Shown: positions 51,430 through 61,110, counted from the first letter of the stretch. The stretch: DNA of 64,000 nt from Burkholderiales bacterium C2 (GCA_005503085.1 SCOI01000002.1:1-64000), one strand, 5' to 3'. The notes: generated from the sequence alone by a model not told the origin. Program-made: numbers and translations.

Positions 51430-52197
51430 TCAGTCCGCCGCCAGCTGCCGCAGCGCGGCCGGCGCCAGCAGGCTGACCGCATAGCCCTGCACCTCGATCA
51501 GGCCCTTGAGCTTGAGCTGGCGCATCATGCGCGACAAGGTCTCCGGCGTGATCGCCAGTTGGGCTGCGATATCGCGCTTGCGCTCGCCCAGCTGCAGCAG
51601 GGTCTCGCCATCGGCGCGCTGCAGCAGCCAGGCCGCCAGGCGTTTCTCGGCGTCCTTGTGCATCAGGTCGTGGGCGGTGCCGGTCAAGTTATGCACCGTG
51701 CGGGCCAGCCCCACCAGCAAACGGTCCAGCATCGCCGCCTCGCGGCTCAGCAAGGTCCGCATCGCGGTCAGCGGCAGCGCCAGCACCTGGGCCTCGCCCT
51801 GGGCGCGCGCGTCCTGGGCAAATCCCTGGGCCAGCCAGGCGCTGCTCAGATCCAGCCAGGCCGGGCCCCGCACCGTGCGCTCCAGATGGAAGGGCTGGTC
51901 ATGGCGGGCCTGCCCCAGCCCGACGGCACCGCGCAGCACGGCCAGCAGATGCAGCGCCGGCTGCTCGCGCTGCATCACCGGCGCACCGGCACTCAGGCTG
52001 CGCAGCTCCACCATCTGGTTGAGCGCGTGCAGCTCCGCCCCGTTCAGCGGCGGGCCGCCCAGCAGGGCCTGCCAGTCGCTGCCGGCAACGGATGCACAGG
52101 CCCGACCCGGCGCGATGGCCAAGGAGTCGATGCCGGATCTGGAGGCTTGGGGGCTGTCCACGGTGTGTGAGGCTCGGTCGGGAGATGATGGCTGCAA
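51430..52197 (-). CDS. Crp/Fnr family regulator without an N-terminal iron-sulfur motif
   Basis: 255 residues from a TTG at 52197; a shorter start is possible since the first 35 residues look unstructured. A cNMP-type sensor domain (about 45-160) is followed by a winged helix with 'KRDIAAQLAITPETLSRMMRQLKLKGLIEV'. The ExxSR recognition pattern matches that of FNR, which reads TTGAT half sites. The N-terminal cysteines of FNR are absent, so it resembles DNR/NnrR or cluster-free regulators. It is divergent from a hemerythrin gene over an FNR-like box. Confidence 0.87.
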   Translation of the reverse strand: MQPSSPDRASHTVDSPQASRSGIDSLAIAPGRACASVAGSDWQALLGGPPLNGAELHALNQMVELRSLSAGAPVMQREQPALHLLAVLRGAVGLGQARHDQPFHLERTVRGPAWLDLSSAWLAQGFAQDARAQGEAQVLALPLTAMRTLLSREAAMLDRLLVGLARTVHNLTGTAHDLMHKDAEKRLAAWLLQRADGETLLQLGERKRDIAAQLAITPETLSRMMRQLKLKGLIEVQGYAVSLLAPAALRQLAAD

Positions 52198-52223
52198 TGT
52201 GGCCCAGACCGGTGCCGGCGTCC

Positions 52224-52237
52224 TTGCGCTTTGTCAA
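52224..52237. promoter_or_regulatory. FNR/DNR-type box between regulator and hemerythrin genes
   Basis: TTGCG-CTTT-GTCAA fits the TTGAT-N4-ATCAA consensus at seven of ten half-site positions. It lies 26 bp before the regulator start and 26 bp before the hemerythrin ATG. The recognition helix of the adjacent regulator has the ExxSR residues expected to bind such a site. Confidence 0.45.
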
Positions 52238-52263
52238 AGCCTGGCCAGGCGACAATCCTCCCC

Positions 52264-52782
52264 ATGCGCATCGCAGCCCAGCCCGGCAGCAGCTACCAGC
52301 AACCCTTTGAGCTGCTGGCGGCCTGCCATGAGCGGATCGAGCGCAGCCTGCGCCTGCTGGCGCGCCTGTGCGAGCACCTGGCCACGGCCGGGCCGGATGC
52401 GGTGGCCCGGGACGCGGCACGCGATGTGCTGCGCTATTTCGATATCGCCGCGCCGCTGCACCACCAGGACGAGGAACTGCATGTCTTCCCGGCGCTGGCC
52501 GGCGACCCGGTGCTGGCGCCGGTCTGCGCCCGCTTGCAGGCCCAGCACCGCGAGATCGAGGCCCGGTGGCGACCGCTGCGCGCGCTGCTGCAGGCCCTCG
52601 ATCCGGCCGAGCTGGCCGCGCTGAGGCAGGCGGCCGAGGCCTTTGCGCGGCTGCACGAGGAGCATCTGCGCAGCGAGAACGAGCTGATCTTTCCGGCAGC
52701 CCGGGCCCTGCTGGGCGAGGCGCAAGGCCAGGCGATGGGCATCGAGATGGCCGCGCGGCGCGGCCTCACGCTCACAGAATGA
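52264..52782 (+). CDS. Hemerythrin-like (HHE) domain protein
   Basis: 172 residues, a four-helix bundle with the diiron histidines and acids in 'ACHERIERSL' (near residue 22), 'HHQDEELHVFP' (near 62), 'QAQHREIE' (near 93) and 'HEEHLRSENELIFP' (near 133). Such proteins bind oxygen, nitric oxide or iron in the cytoplasm and often help repair iron-sulfur centres. ATG at 52264. Its end overlaps the convergent glycerate kinase gene by 11 bp. Confidence 0.88.
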   Translation: MRIAAQPGSSYQQPFELLAACHERIERSLRLLARLCEHLATAGPDAVARDAARDVLRYFDIAAPLHHQDEELHVFPALAGDPVLAPVCARLQAQHREIEARWRPLRALLQALDPAELAALRQAAEAFARLHEEHLRSENELIFPAARALLGEAQGQAMGIEMAARRGLTLTE

Positions 52783-54070
52783 GCAGGGCGCGGAAATCGT
52801 TCACATTGGTGAAGGTCGGCCCCGGCGAGACCAGATCGCCCAGCGGCGCGAAGAAGCCGTAGGCGTTGTTGGCATCGAGCTCGCGCTGCGCGCTCAGGCC
52901 CAGCGCGGCGGCGCGGTCCAGCGTGGTCGGCGTGACGAGGGCACCGGCGTTGTCCTCGATGCCGTCGATGCCGTCGGTATCGGCGGCCAGCAGATGCACA
53001 CCCGGCTCGCCCTGCAGCGCGACCGCGGCGCCGAGCAGGAATTCGCTGGCCCGCCCTCCCCGACCGCCCTTGGCCTTCACCGTCACCGTGGTCTCGCCGC
53101 CGGACAGGATCACGCAGGGCTTCCTGAACGGCGCAGCGCGCCGCGCCACCGCCCGGGCCAGCGCCGCATGCATCTTGCCGATCTCGCGCGACTCGCCCTC
53201 GATCTCGTCGCTGAGGATGTGGGCGTCCAGGCCCAGCGCGCGCGCGGCTTCTGCAGCGGCCTCCAGGCTTTGCTGCGGGGTGGCCAGCATCACCAGCCGG
53301 TGGCCGTCGAAGCGGGCATCGCCGGGCTTGGGCGTCTCGAAGGCGCCCGATTCCAGACCCGCCAGCGCGGCCGGCGGCAGGGTGATGCCGTAACGCTTGC
53401 AGATCGCCAGCGCATCGGCGCAGCTCGTCGCATCGGGCACCGTCGGCCCGGAGGCGATCACGGCCGGGTCGTCGCCGGGCACATCGCTGATGCTCAGGGT
53501 CAGGACTTGCGCCGGCGCGCAGGCGGCGCCCAAGCGCCCCCCCTTGATGGCCGACAGATGCTTGCGCACGCAGTTCATCTCGCCGATGGCCGCCCCACTC
53601 TTGAGCAAGGCGCGGTTGATGGCCTGCTTGTCCTCCAGGCTCAGCCCCGGCGCCGGCAGGCTCAGCAGGGCCGAGCCGCCGCCGGAGATCAGGCAGATCA
53701 CCAGATCGTCCGGGCCCAGGCCTTGGGTCAGCGCCAGCATGCGCGCGGCCGCCTCGCGGCCGGCCGCATCGGGTACCGGATGCGCGGCCTCGACCAGCTC
53801 CAGCCGCTCGGGACGGTAGCCGGGCGGGGTGTGGCCGTAGCGGGTGATCACCAGACCCGACAGCGGGGCCTGGCGCGGCCAGGCTGCTTCCAGCGCCTGT
53901 GCCATCGCGCCGCCGGCCTTGCCGGCGCCCAGCACCAGGGTTCTGCCTTTGGGCGGCGGCGGCAGCTGCGCCGCCAGCACCTGGCCGGGCAGCGCACGCG
54001 CCACCGCGACATCGTAGAGATGGCGCAACAGCGCCCGCGGGTCCTTCAGCAGCAGATCAGCAGAGCTCAT
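52772..54070 (-). CDS. gckA: Glycerate 2-kinase (GckA/TtuD type)
   Basis: 432 residues from the ATG at 54070. The N-terminal DUF4147 domain has 'LVLGAGKAGGAMAQALE' (near residue 42) and 'CLISGGGSALLSLPAPGLSL' (near 128); the C-terminal MOFRL domain has 'ILSGGETTVTVKAKGGRGGRASEFLL' and 'AADTDGIDG'. It phosphorylates glycerate to 2-phosphoglycerate, closing the glucarate route into glycolysis. It starts 7 bp after garR and is the last gene of the operon. Confidence 0.92.
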   Translation of the reverse strand: MSSADLLLKDPRALLRHLYDVAVARALPGQVLAAQLPPPPKGRTLVLGAGKAGGAMAQALEAAWPRQAPLSGLVITRYGHTPPGYRPERLELVEAAHPVPDAAGREAAARMLALTQGLGPDDLVICLISGGGSALLSLPAPGLSLEDKQAINRALLKSGAAIGEMNCVRKHLSAIKGGRLGAACAPAQVLTLSISDVPGDDPAVIASGPTVPDATSCADALAICKRYGITLPPAALAGLESGAFETPKPGDARFDGHRLVMLATPQQSLEAAAEAARALGLDAHILSDEIEGESREIGKMHAALARAVARRAAPFRKPCVILSGGETTVTVKAKGGRGGRASEFLLGAAVALQGEPGVHLLAADTDGIDGIEDNAGALVTPTTLDRAAALGLSAQRELDANNAYGFFAPLGDLVSPGPTFTNVNDFRALLIL

Positions 54071-54077
54071 GCGCCGA

Positions 54078-54983
54078 TTATGCGGACCCGCCCAACTCAT
54101 GATTGGCCAGCAACTCCAGCGCCCGCACCAGGGCCGAGTGGTCCAGCTGCTCATCCCCCTGGGCCGCACAGGCCTGCATCAGCTGGGCCGCATTGGCGGT
54201 GCCGGGCAGCGCCATCTTCAGCGCCTTGGCGCTCTGCAGCGCCAGGTTCAGGTCTTTCTGGTGCAGCGCGATGCGGAAGCCCGGGTTGAAGGTGCGCTTG
54301 ATCATGCGCTCGCCATGCACTTCGAGGATGCGGCTGGAGGCGAAGCCGCCCATCAGCGCCTCGCGCACCTTGGCCGGGTCGGCGCCGGCCTTGGAGGCGA
54401 ACACCAGGGCCTCGCTGACCGCCGCGATATTCAGCGCGACGATGATCTGGTTGGCCACCTTGCAGGTCTGGCCCGCGCCGGCGCCGCCGACCAGCGTGAT
54501 GTTCTTGCCCATCAGCTCGAACAGCGGGCGGATGCTGTCGAACACGGCCTGCTGGCCGCCGACCATGATGGTCAGCGTGCCGGCCTTGGCGCCGACCTCG
54601 CCGCCGGAGACCGGCGCGTCCAGCCAGGCGCAGCCGGCCGCCTCGATGCGGGCCGCGAAGTCCTTGGTCGCGATCGGGGCGATCGAGCTCATGTCGACGA
54701 CGGTCTTGCCCAATGCCGAGTCCTTCAATCCCTCGGCCACGCCGCCGGCGCCGAACAGCACCCGCTCGACATCGGGGGTGTCGGGCAGCATCGTGAAAAT
54801 GATGTCGGCCGCGCGGGCCACCTCGGCCGCGCTGGCACAGACGGTGGCACCGGCCGCCCGGACCTCCTCGCGCAGCTGGCTGCGGGTATGCACAAACAGC
54901 TGATGGCCGCCGGCCGCCAGCCGCAGCGCCATCGGCGCGCCCATGATGCCCAGCCCGATGAAACCGATCTTTCTCTGACTCAT
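54078..54983 (-). CDS. garR: 2-Hydroxy-3-oxopropionate (tartronate semialdehyde) reductase
   Basis: 301 residues of the beta-hydroxyacid dehydrogenase family. The NAD(P) motif '[16 protein letters not shown]' is at the N-terminus, the substrate motif '[18 protein letters not shown]' near residue 118, and the catalytic lysine in '[10 protein letters not shown]' near residue 171. It reduces tartronate semialdehyde from the aldolase to D-glycerate. It overlaps garL by ATGA. Confidence 0.92.
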   Translation of the reverse strand: MSQRKIGFIGLGIMGAPMALRLAAGGHQLFVHTRSQLREEVRAAGATVCASAAEVARAADIIFTMLPDTPDVERVLFGAGGVAEGLKDSALGKTVVDMSSIAPIATKDFAARIEAAGCAWLDAPVSGGEVGAKAGTLTIMVGGQQAVFDSIRPLFELMGKNITLVGGAGAGQTCKVANQIIVALNIAAVSEALVFASKAGADPAKVREALMGGFASSRILEVHGERMIKRTFNPGFRIALHQKDLNLALQSAKALKMALPGTANAAQLMQACAAQGDEQLDHSALVRALELLANHELGGSA

Positions 54984-55783
54984 GCCTTGTACCTTTCCGC
55001 CATTGACTGGGTGGACGCCCGCAGGGCGCCCAGATCACTGCCGACCGCCACAAAGGTGGCGCCCAGCTCCATATAACGCCGCGCGTCGGCCTCGACCGGC
55101 GCGAGGATGCCGCTGGGCTTGCCGGCCGCCTGGGCCGCCCGCAGGATGGCCTTGATCGCTTCCTGCACCGAGGGGTGGTTGGCATTGCCCAGATGGCCCA
55201 GCGCCGCAGCCAGGTCCGAGGGGCCGACAAAGATGCTGTCCACGCCCTCGACCGCCGCGATCTCGGCGACGGCGGCCAGGCCGGCGCGGCTTTCGATCTG
55301 CACCATCACCGTGATATTTCGATTCACCTGGGCGAAGTAGTCGGGCACCGTGCCGTAGCGGTTGCTGCGCTGGGAGACCGAGACCCCGCGCACGCCCTCG
55401 GGCGGGTAGCGGGTGGCGGCCACCGCCGCACGGGCCTGCTCGACGCTGTCCACCATAGGGATCAGGAAGTTGTGGAAGCCGGCATCGAGCAGGCGCTTGA
55501 TCAGCACCGTGTCGTTGAGCGGCGGCCGCACCACCGGGGCCGAGGGGCTGTCTTTGAGCGCCATCAGCTGCGGGATCAGGCTCAGCACATCGTTGGGCGC
55601 ATGCTCGGCATCGAGCAGCAGCCAGTCGAAGCCGGCCACGCCCAGCACCTCGGTGGTGATGGGGCTGGCCAGCGAGCACCAGCAGCCGATCAGGCGCTCG
55701 CCGGCCAGCAGACGCTGGCGCAGGCTGTTGGGGAAATTGCTGTAGGGCGTGGGCATGGTCGTTCTCGCTTGCTGCGTCATCAA
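54980..55783 (-). CDS. garL: 5-Keto-4-deoxy-D-glucarate aldolase
   Basis: 267 residues of the HpcH/HpaI class II aldolases. Typical blocks are '[35 protein letters not shown]', '[27 protein letters not shown]' and 'VQIESRAGL' followed by '[15 protein letters not shown]' (metal Glu and Asp). It splits 5-keto-4-deoxyglucarate into pyruvate and tartronate semialdehyde. The start overlaps the stop of the Bug gene; MPTPYSNF nine codons on is an alternative start. Confidence 0.92.
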   Translation of the reverse strand: MMTQQARTTMPTPYSNFPNSLRQRLLAGERLIGCWCSLASPITTEVLGVAGFDWLLLDAEHAPNDVLSLIPQLMALKDSPSAPVVRPPLNDTVLIKRLLDAGFHNFLIPMVDSVEQARAAVAATRYPPEGVRGVSVSQRSNRYGTVPDYFAQVNRNITVMVQIESRAGLAAVAEIAAVEGVDSIFVGPSDLAAALGHLGNANHPSVQEAIKAILRAAQAAGKPSGILAPVEADARRYMELGATFVAVGSDLGALRASTQSMAERYKA

Positions 55784-56751
55784 TCCAGTTTCAGGCCGCT
55801 CTTGGCGACCACGGCGGCCCAGCTCTTGCGCTCACGCGCAAAGAAGCCGGTGAATTCGGTCGGCGACATCGTGTGCACCTCGGCGCCCTGCGAGGCCAGA
55901 CGGGCGCGCAGGTCCGGCGAGCGGATGATGCGTATCAGCTCGGCCGAGAGCTTGGCCAGCGCGGCCGGCGGCATGCCGGCGGGCACCAGAATGCCCTGCC
56001 AGGTGCCCGACTCGAAACCGGTCGCGCCCTGCTCGGCCAGGGTCGGCACATTGGGCAGCAGCGGCACGCGGCTGGCCTTGGAGACGCCCAGCACCTTGAG
56101 CTTGCCGGCCTGCACCGAGGGCAGGGTCGCCAGCATGCCGTTCATCAAGACCTGGGTCTGGCCGGCAATCGTGTCGCCGATGGCCTGCGAGCCGCCCTTG
56201 TAGGGGATGTACTCCCATTTGGCGCCGGTGATCGCGGCGACCGCCATGCCGGCCACATGGGGGGCGCTGCCGACGGCGGTGACCGCGAAATCCATCTTGC
56301 TGGTCTTGGACAGCGCCACCAGCTCACCCAGATTGTTGGCCGGCACCGAGGGGTGGACCACCAGCATATGGGGCGAGTAGGCCAGCATCGCCGCGCCCTT
56401 CAGGTCCTTGCTCGGGTCGAAGCCCAGCTTGGTATAGACCGAGGGGCTGATCGCCAGCGCGGTCACATCGCACAGCAAGAGGGTGTGGCCGTCATTGGAC
56501 TTGGCCACCGCGTCGGCGCCCAGATTGCCGCTGGCACCGGCGCGGTTCTCGACGATGACGGTCTGCTTCAGCGCCTCGCCCAGCGGCTGGCTGATCGCGC
56601 GGGCGATGATGTCCGAGGTGCCGCCGGGGGTGTAGGGCACGATGATGCGGACGGTGCGATTCGGCCAGTTCTTGGCCTGATCCTGGGCCTGGGCCAGGCC
56701 GGCGGCGAACAGACTCGCCAGCAGCGCGAGACGAAGAGATTTCTGGGTCAT
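55780..56751 (-). CDS. Bug family (TctC-like) solute-binding protein
   Basis: 323 residues. Signal peptide ends 'LAQAQDQ' (about residue 22). Family blocks: '[24 protein letters not shown]', '[26 protein letters not shown]' and '[11 protein letters not shown]'. Bug proteins bind carboxylates in the periplasm; the operon predicts an aldarate such as glucarate. No TctA/TctB membrane genes lie nearby, a common situation in Burkholderiales. It overlaps garL. Confidence 0.9.
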   Translation of the reverse strand: MTQKSLRLALLASLFAAGLAQAQDQAKNWPNRTVRIIVPYTPGGTSDIIARAISQPLGEALKQTVIVENRAGASGNLGADAVAKSNDGHTLLLCDVTALAISPSVYTKLGFDPSKDLKGAAMLAYSPHMLVVHPSVPANNLGELVALSKTSKMDFAVTAVGSAPHVAGMAVAAITGAKWEYIPYKGGSQAIGDTIAGQTQVLMNGMLATLPSVQAGKLKVLGVSKASRVPLLPNVPTLAEQGATGFESGTWQGILVPAGMPPAALAKLSAELIRIIRSPDLRARLASQGAEVHTMSPTEFTGFFARERKSWAAVVAKSGLKLD

Positions 56752-56789
56752 GCTTGTGTCTCCGGGGTGTTTGCTTCTGGTTCGGTCGA

Positions 56790-58115
56790 TCAGCGCAGCA
56801 GGCAGGGCTTCTTCGGATCGAAGGCCCAGCCCGGAATCAGGTATTGCATCGCCATCGCGTCGTTGCGCGCCCCCAGGCCATGCTGCAAATAGAGGGCATG
56901 GGCGCGCTCGACGGCGGCCATATCGAGCTGCACGCCCAGGCCCGGCGTGCTCGGCACCCTCACCTCACCGCCCTGGATCTGCAGCGGCTCAAGGGTCAGG
57001 CCTTGCCCGTCCTGCCAGATCCAGTGGGTGTCGATCGCGGTCAGCCGGCCCGGCGCGGCGGCGGCCGCCTGGGTGAACATGGCCAGCGAGATGTCGAAAT
57101 GGTTGTTCGAGTGCGAGCCCCAGGTCAGGCCGTGGTCGCGGCAGGTCTGGGCCACACGCACCGCACCGCTGAGTGTCCAGAAATGCGGGTCGGCCAGCGG
57201 GATGTCGACCGCCTGCAGCGCGATGGCGTGAGTCAGCTGGCGCCAGTCGGTGGCCACCATATTGGTGGCGGTCGGCAGTCCGGTGGCGCGGCGGAACTCG
57301 GCCATCACCTCGCGGCCCGAGAAACCGTCCTCGGCGCCGCAGGGGTCCTCGGCATAGGCCAGCACGCCGTGCAGATCGCGCAGCAGGCGCACGGCGTCCT
57401 TCAGCAGCCAGCCGCCGTTCGGGTCCAGCGTGATGCGCGCCTCGGGGAAGCGGGCCTTCAGCGCTTGGATGGCCTCCACCTCGGCCTCGCCGGCCAGCAC
57501 CCCGCCCTTGAGCTTGAAGTCGGCAAAGCCGTAGCGGGCCTGGGCCGCCTCGGCCTGGGCCACGATGGCCGAGGGCGTCAGCGCCATCTGGTGGCGCTGG
57601 TGCAGCCAGCCGCCGCCCGCATCCTCCCGCACATAGGGCAGATCGGTCTTGCCGGCATCGCCGACGAAGAAGAGATAGCCCAGCATCGCCACCGAGTCGC
57701 GCTGCTTGCCCTCGCCCAGCAGCTCGCACAGCGGCACCTCCAGATGCTGGCCCAGTAGGTCCAGCAGCGCGCACTCGACGGCGGTCAGCACATGGATGGT
57801 GGTGCGCAGATCGAAGGTCTGCAGCCCGCGGCCGCCCGCATCACGGTCGGCGAAGCGCTCGCGCACCTGGCCCAGCAGGGCCTGCCAGCGGCCCAGCGGC
57901 TGGCCGATGGTCAGCGCCGCGGCCTCTTCCAGCGTCTGGCGAATCGCCTCGCCGCCGGGCACCTCGGCCACGCCGGTGTGGCCGGCGCTGTCCTCCAGCA
58001 GCAGCAGATTGCGGGTGAAGAAGGGGGCATGGGCGCCGCTGAGGTTCAGCAGCATGCCGTCGCGGCCGGCCACCGGGATGACGCGGGCGCTTTTGACGAG
58101 AGGGGTGCGGCTCAT
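56790..58115 (-). CDS. gudD: Glucarate dehydratase
   Basis: 441 residues of the enolase superfamily, full length. '[41 protein letters not shown]' is divided over the capping domain; the barrel carries 'DFKLKGG' (catalytic Lys), 'TLDPNGGW' and '[10 protein letters not shown]' (metal Asp and Glu), and '[15 protein letters not shown]' (catalytic His-Asp dyad). The N-terminal and C-terminal blocks match GudD rather than galactarate dehydratase. It forms 5-keto-4-deoxyglucarate, the GarL substrate. It lies between two Bug genes. Confidence 0.94.
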   Translation of the reverse strand: MSRTPLVKSARVIPVAGRDGMLLNLSGAHAPFFTRNLLLLEDSAGHTGVAEVPGGEAIRQTLEEAAALTIGQPLGRWQALLGQVRERFADRDAGGRGLQTFDLRTTIHVLTAVECALLDLLGQHLEVPLCELLGEGKQRDSVAMLGYLFFVGDAGKTDLPYVREDAGGGWLHQRHQMALTPSAIVAQAEAAQARYGFADFKLKGGVLAGEAEVEAIQALKARFPEARITLDPNGGWLLKDAVRLLRDLHGVLAYAEDPCGAEDGFSGREVMAEFRRATGLPTATNMVATDWRQLTHAIALQAVDIPLADPHFWTLSGAVRVAQTCRDHGLTWGSHSNNHFDISLAMFTQAAAAAPGRLTAIDTHWIWQDGQGLTLEPLQIQGGEVRVPSTPGLGVQLDMAAVERAHALYLQHGLGARNDAMAMQYLIPGWAFDPKKPCLLR

Positions 58116-58131
58116 GGTTTGACTTGCTTGC

Positions 58132-59106
58132 TCAGTCTGCGGTGATCTTGCCGGTCTCGATGACGGTCTTCCAGCGTGCAAACTCGCTCTTCTGGAAGGC
58201 GGCGGCCTGCTCCGGCGTGTTGGCCACGGTCTCGATGCCGACCTCGGCCTGCTTCTGCTTCAGCGCCGCATCGTTCAGCGCCGCGACCAGGGCCTGGTGG
58301 ATCTGGCCACGCAGCGGCGCCGGCAGGCCGCGCGGCGCGGCAATGCCCTGCCAGGAATAGACATCGGCACCCTTGATGCCGGCCTCGCTCAGGGTCTGCA
58401 CCTGGGGCAGCACGGTCGAGCGCTTGTCACCGGTGACGGCCAGCGCGCGCAGCTTGCCGCTCTGGATGTGCTGCAGCACCGCGTTGACATTCTGGAACGA
58501 GGCATCGACCTGGCCGCCCAGCAGATCGGTGATGGCCGGCGCGCCGCCCTTGTAGGGGATGTGGGAGCCGGAGGTGCCGGTCTGCTGCCAGAACAGCTCG
58601 GCGGTCAGATGATCCGAGGAGCCATTGCCCGAGGACGCAAAAGTCATTGCACCGGGCTTGGCCTTCAGCTGGGCGATCACATCGGCCACGCTCTTCAGCG
58701 GCGAGGCCGCCGGCACGACCAGCACATTGGGCGCCTGCACCGCGACGGTCAGCAGGTCGAGGTCCTTCAGCGCGTCGTACTGCACGGCCTTCAGCAGGTG
58801 CGGCGCGATCACATAAGGGCCCAGCGAAGCCACCAGCAAGGTGTAGCCATCGGGCGCGGCCCGCTTGACCATGGCCGAGCCGACGGTACCGGTGGCGCCG
58901 GGCTTGTTGTCGACGACGACGGTCTGGCCCCAGCGCTCCTGCAGCTTGGCGGCCACCGCGCGGGCCAGGGTGTCGGTGGAACCACCGGGCGGGAACGGCA
59001 CCAGCAGGGTCACCGATTTGTCCGGGAACGCAGCGGCCGTGCCCGCGAGGCCGGTGGCCAGCAGCAGGCCGGCGAGCCAGCGTTGCAGGGTCGAAGGTGT
59101 CTTCAT
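58132..59106 (-). CDS. Bug family (TctC-like) solute-binding protein, first gene of the glucarate operon
   Basis: 324 residues from the ATG at 59106 (MKTPST); an ATG at 59118 is possible. Signal peptide ends 'AAAFPD'. Family blocks: '[21 protein letters not shown]', '[28 protein letters not shown]' and '[11 protein letters not shown]'. It is a diverged paralogue of the Bug protein at 55780-56751, so the two may bind different aldarates. It is separated from gudD by 16 bp and preceded by a palindromic operator. Confidence 0.9.
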   Translation of the reverse strand: MKTPSTLQRWLAGLLLATGLAGTAAAFPDKSVTLLVPFPPGGSTDTLARAVAAKLQERWGQTVVVDNKPGATGTVGSAMVKRAAPDGYTLLVASLGPYVIAPHLLKAVQYDALKDLDLLTVAVQAPNVLVVPAASPLKSVADVIAQLKAKPGAMTFASSGNGSSDHLTAELFWQQTGTSGSHIPYKGGAPAITDLLGGQVDASFQNVNAVLQHIQSGKLRALAVTGDKRSTVLPQVQTLSEAGIKGADVYSWQGIAAPRGLPAPLRGQIHQALVAALNDAALKQKQAEVGIETVANTPEQAAAFQKSEFARWKTVIETGKITAD

Positions 59107-59123
59107 GCTTGTCTCCATGATTT

Positions 59124-59145
59124 AGTTGTACGTCATCATACAACT
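59124..59145. promoter_or_regulatory. Palindromic operator before the glucarate operon
   Basis: AGTTGTA (59124-59130) and TACAACT (59139-59145) are perfect 7-bp inverted repeats around CGTCATCA. The site ends 18 bp upstream of the first Bug gene. GntR regulators of the FadR group bind dyads of this general form with GT...AC arms, and a FadR-group gene lies 2 kb away at 61111-61848. I found no second copy of the dyad in the window. Confidence 0.5.
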
Positions 59146-59242
59146 GACCTCTGGAAATTGCATACGCGTTTGCCCGACACTGTCGTCCGGTCAGCGGTCT
59201 GCCGCGTTGGAGCGGCACAAATTGTCATCAGGGGGCACGGCA

Positions 59243-59893
59243 ATGAGACAGGAACACAGGGCCTGGGCGAGGCTCGCCATCTTTTTCTTGATGGTCGGCA
59301 TGGGCACCGCAGCCCAGGCCCAGGTCTGGAAATGCAAGCAGCGCGATGGCGGTGTGAGCTTTTCCGATGTGCCCTGCCCGGGCGCCGGCGAGCCGGTCGA
59401 GCAGCGCCGGCTGCAAAGCAATGTGGCCGACGCCCCACGCCTGCCGCCGCCCGAGAACAAGCCCGCCGCCAGCGGCCCCGCTCAGCCCCCGGCCAATGAC
59501 TGCCCGGGCGACCTGGAGCTGCGCAATATGGAGACCCGCGCCAACTCGAGCAGCCTGGGCGACCGCGAGCGCGCCTTCATGCAGGACGAGATCCGCCGGG
59601 TGCGCCAATGCCGCAAGGGCCAGGGGCGCTACACCGCCGAGGACTGGGCGCTGAGCCGCCAGGCCCAGGAAGCGCAGAGCAGCTCGAACGCGGAGAAGGA
59701 GCGCCTGCGCGCCGAGGGCATGCACAGCGCGGCCGACCCGCTGGAGGGCGAGCGCATCGTCCGCCAGCGCGAGAGCGAGGCCCTGGCCGCACGCAACCAG
59801 GCGCGGATGGAGCGGCGCCGGGCGCAGCAGCCGCCCCTCACCCCGCCCTGCCCGGCCAAGCCGGGCTCAGGCCCGGTGGCGCCCTGCCGCTGA
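59243..59893 (+). CDS. DUF4124 domain exported protein
   Basis: 216 residues. Signal peptide ends 'GTAAQAQV' (about residue 27). The DUF4124 core 'VWKCKQRDGGVSFSDVPCPG' follows at once. The rest is a hydrophilic, Gln/Arg/Glu-rich helical region and a Pro-rich tail ending in two cysteines. DUF4124 proteins are periplasmic and uncharacterised. The ATG at 59243 has GGGGG about 8 bases upstream; the frame is open further up but lacks homology there. Confidence 0.78.
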   Translation: MRQEHRAWARLAIFFLMVGMGTAAQAQVWKCKQRDGGVSFSDVPCPGAGEPVEQRRLQSNVADAPRLPPPENKPAASGPAQPPANDCPGDLELRNMETRANSSSLGDRERAFMQDEIRRVRQCRKGQGRYTAEDWALSRQAQEAQSSSNAEKERLRAEGMHSAADPLEGERIVRQRESEALAARNQARMERRRAQQPPLTPPCPAKPGSGPVAPCR

Positions 59894-59995
59894 GCCAGGG
59901 CCACCCCGACGCGCCGTAAGGCGGAAGGGAAACTTTCCACACGGGGCGGGCCAGCGGCCCTCGCTGACAATCTGCCGCAATCCCATTGCCGCCCG

Positions 59996-60856
59996 ATGAT
60001 CGAGCCCGCCCCCGCTTTCGACGCCCACCGTCCCGACCCGAGCAGCGCCCTGCTGCCCTGGCTCAAGCGCTGGTCGCTGCAGCCTGATGGCCCGGCCTTC
60101 GCCACCCATTCCAGTGCCTTGCAGCCGGTGCTGCACCAGGGCCGGCCGGCCATGCTCAAGCGCGCCTACAACGCCGAGGAGCAGCACGGTGGGCGCCTGA
60201 TGCAATGGTGGGACGGGCGCGGTGCCGCGCGCGTGCTCGAAGGCGACGGGCAAACCATCCTGCTGGAGCGCGCGACGGGCACCGGGTCGCTGGCCCGGAT
60301 GGCGCAGGACGGCCGCGATGACGAGGCCTGCCTGATCCTCTGCGAAGCGGCCCGCAAGCTGCACAGCCATCGCGGCGAGCCGCCGCCAGGCCTGGTGGAT
60401 CTGGCCGAGTACTTCGTCTCGCTGCGGCAGGCCGCCCAGCAGCACGGAGGCCTGTTCGAGCCGGCCTGGCAGATCGCCGCCCGCTTGCTGGCCGGCACTG
60501 ATGACAAACAGCCGCTGCATGGCGATCTACACCACGAGAACGTGCTGGACTTCGGCCCGCAGCGCGGCTGGCTGGCGATCGACCCGAAGCGGGTGATTGG
60601 CGCCCGTGGCTTCGACTACGCAACCCTGTTCGGCGACCCCCTGGATCTCGGCGCCGAGCTGCCCGGACGGCTGGGCCGCCGGCTCGCCGTGGTCGCGCCG
60701 GCCAGTGGCCTGCCGCCAGCCCTGCTGCTGCAATGGATTGCCGCCCAGCAAGGCCTGTCGGCGGCCTGGCATCTGGAGGACGACGAGCACGCCGAGGCAC
60801 AGCTGCCGCTGTCAGTACTGTCCGTTGCGCTGGCCCTGGGGGCCACCGATCTTTGA
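59996..60856 (+). CDS. APH(6)-like aminoglycoside/hydroxyurea phosphotransferase
   Basis: 286 residues of the streptomycin 6-kinase-like branch of the APH fold. 'LHGDLHHENVLDFG' (catalytic Asp and Asn, near residue 180) and 'WLAIDPKRVIGARGFDYATLFGDP' (metal Asp) are diagnostic; the ATP lysine is probably in 'AMLKRAY' near residue 53. A chromosomal housekeeping-looking copy of this type need not give drug resistance; its natural substrate is unknown. Alone between DUF4124 and DUF4287 genes. Confidence 0.82.
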   Translation: MIEPAPAFDAHRPDPSSALLPWLKRWSLQPDGPAFATHSSALQPVLHQGRPAMLKRAYNAEEQHGGRLMQWWDGRGAARVLEGDGQTILLERATGTGSLARMAQDGRDDEACLILCEAARKLHSHRGEPPPGLVDLAEYFVSLRQAAQQHGGLFEPAWQIAARLLAGTDDKQPLHGDLHHENVLDFGPQRGWLAIDPKRVIGARGFDYATLFGDPLDLGAELPGRLGRRLAVVAPASGLPPALLLQWIAAQQGLSAAWHLEDDEHAEAQLPLSVLSVALALGATDL

Positions 60857-60893
60857 TCCCGCTTCCCGACCCTGCCATTCAAGGAACCCAGGC

Positions 60894-61106
60894 ATGAGCA
60901 CGAACGACAAGCCGCAAGGCGGCCCGGCCACTTACTTTCCGTCCATCGAGAAGAAATACGGCCAGCCGATCGCCCATTGGCTGAGCCTGGCCGAGGGCCT
61001 GAAGGGCATGAAGCATATGGAGATGGTCGCCTGGTTCAAGACCGAGCACGGCCTGGGCCATGGCCATGCCAACGCCATCGTGGCCTACCAGCTGGCGCGC
61101 AAGTAG
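60894..61106 (+). CDS. DUF4287 small protein
   Basis: 70 residues, almost wholly the DUF4287 domain: 'SIEKKYGQPIAHWLSLAEGL' and 'MVAWFKTEHGLGHGHANAIVAYQL'. The family is small, helical and uncharacterised; longer members are fused to DUF5655, which is absent here. It starts 37 bp after the kinase gene and ends 4 bp before the convergent GntR gene. Confidence 0.85.
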   Translation: MSTNDKPQGGPATYFPSIEKKYGQPIAHWLSLAEGLKGMKHMEMVAWFKTEHGLGHGHANAIVAYQLARK

Positions 61107-61110
61107 GCGA

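Noticed and set aside
59996-60856. Calling the APH-like gene an acquired streptomycin resistance gene
   Set aside because: Base composition matches the surroundings, there is no mobile element nearby, and family similarity alone does not show drug resistance.
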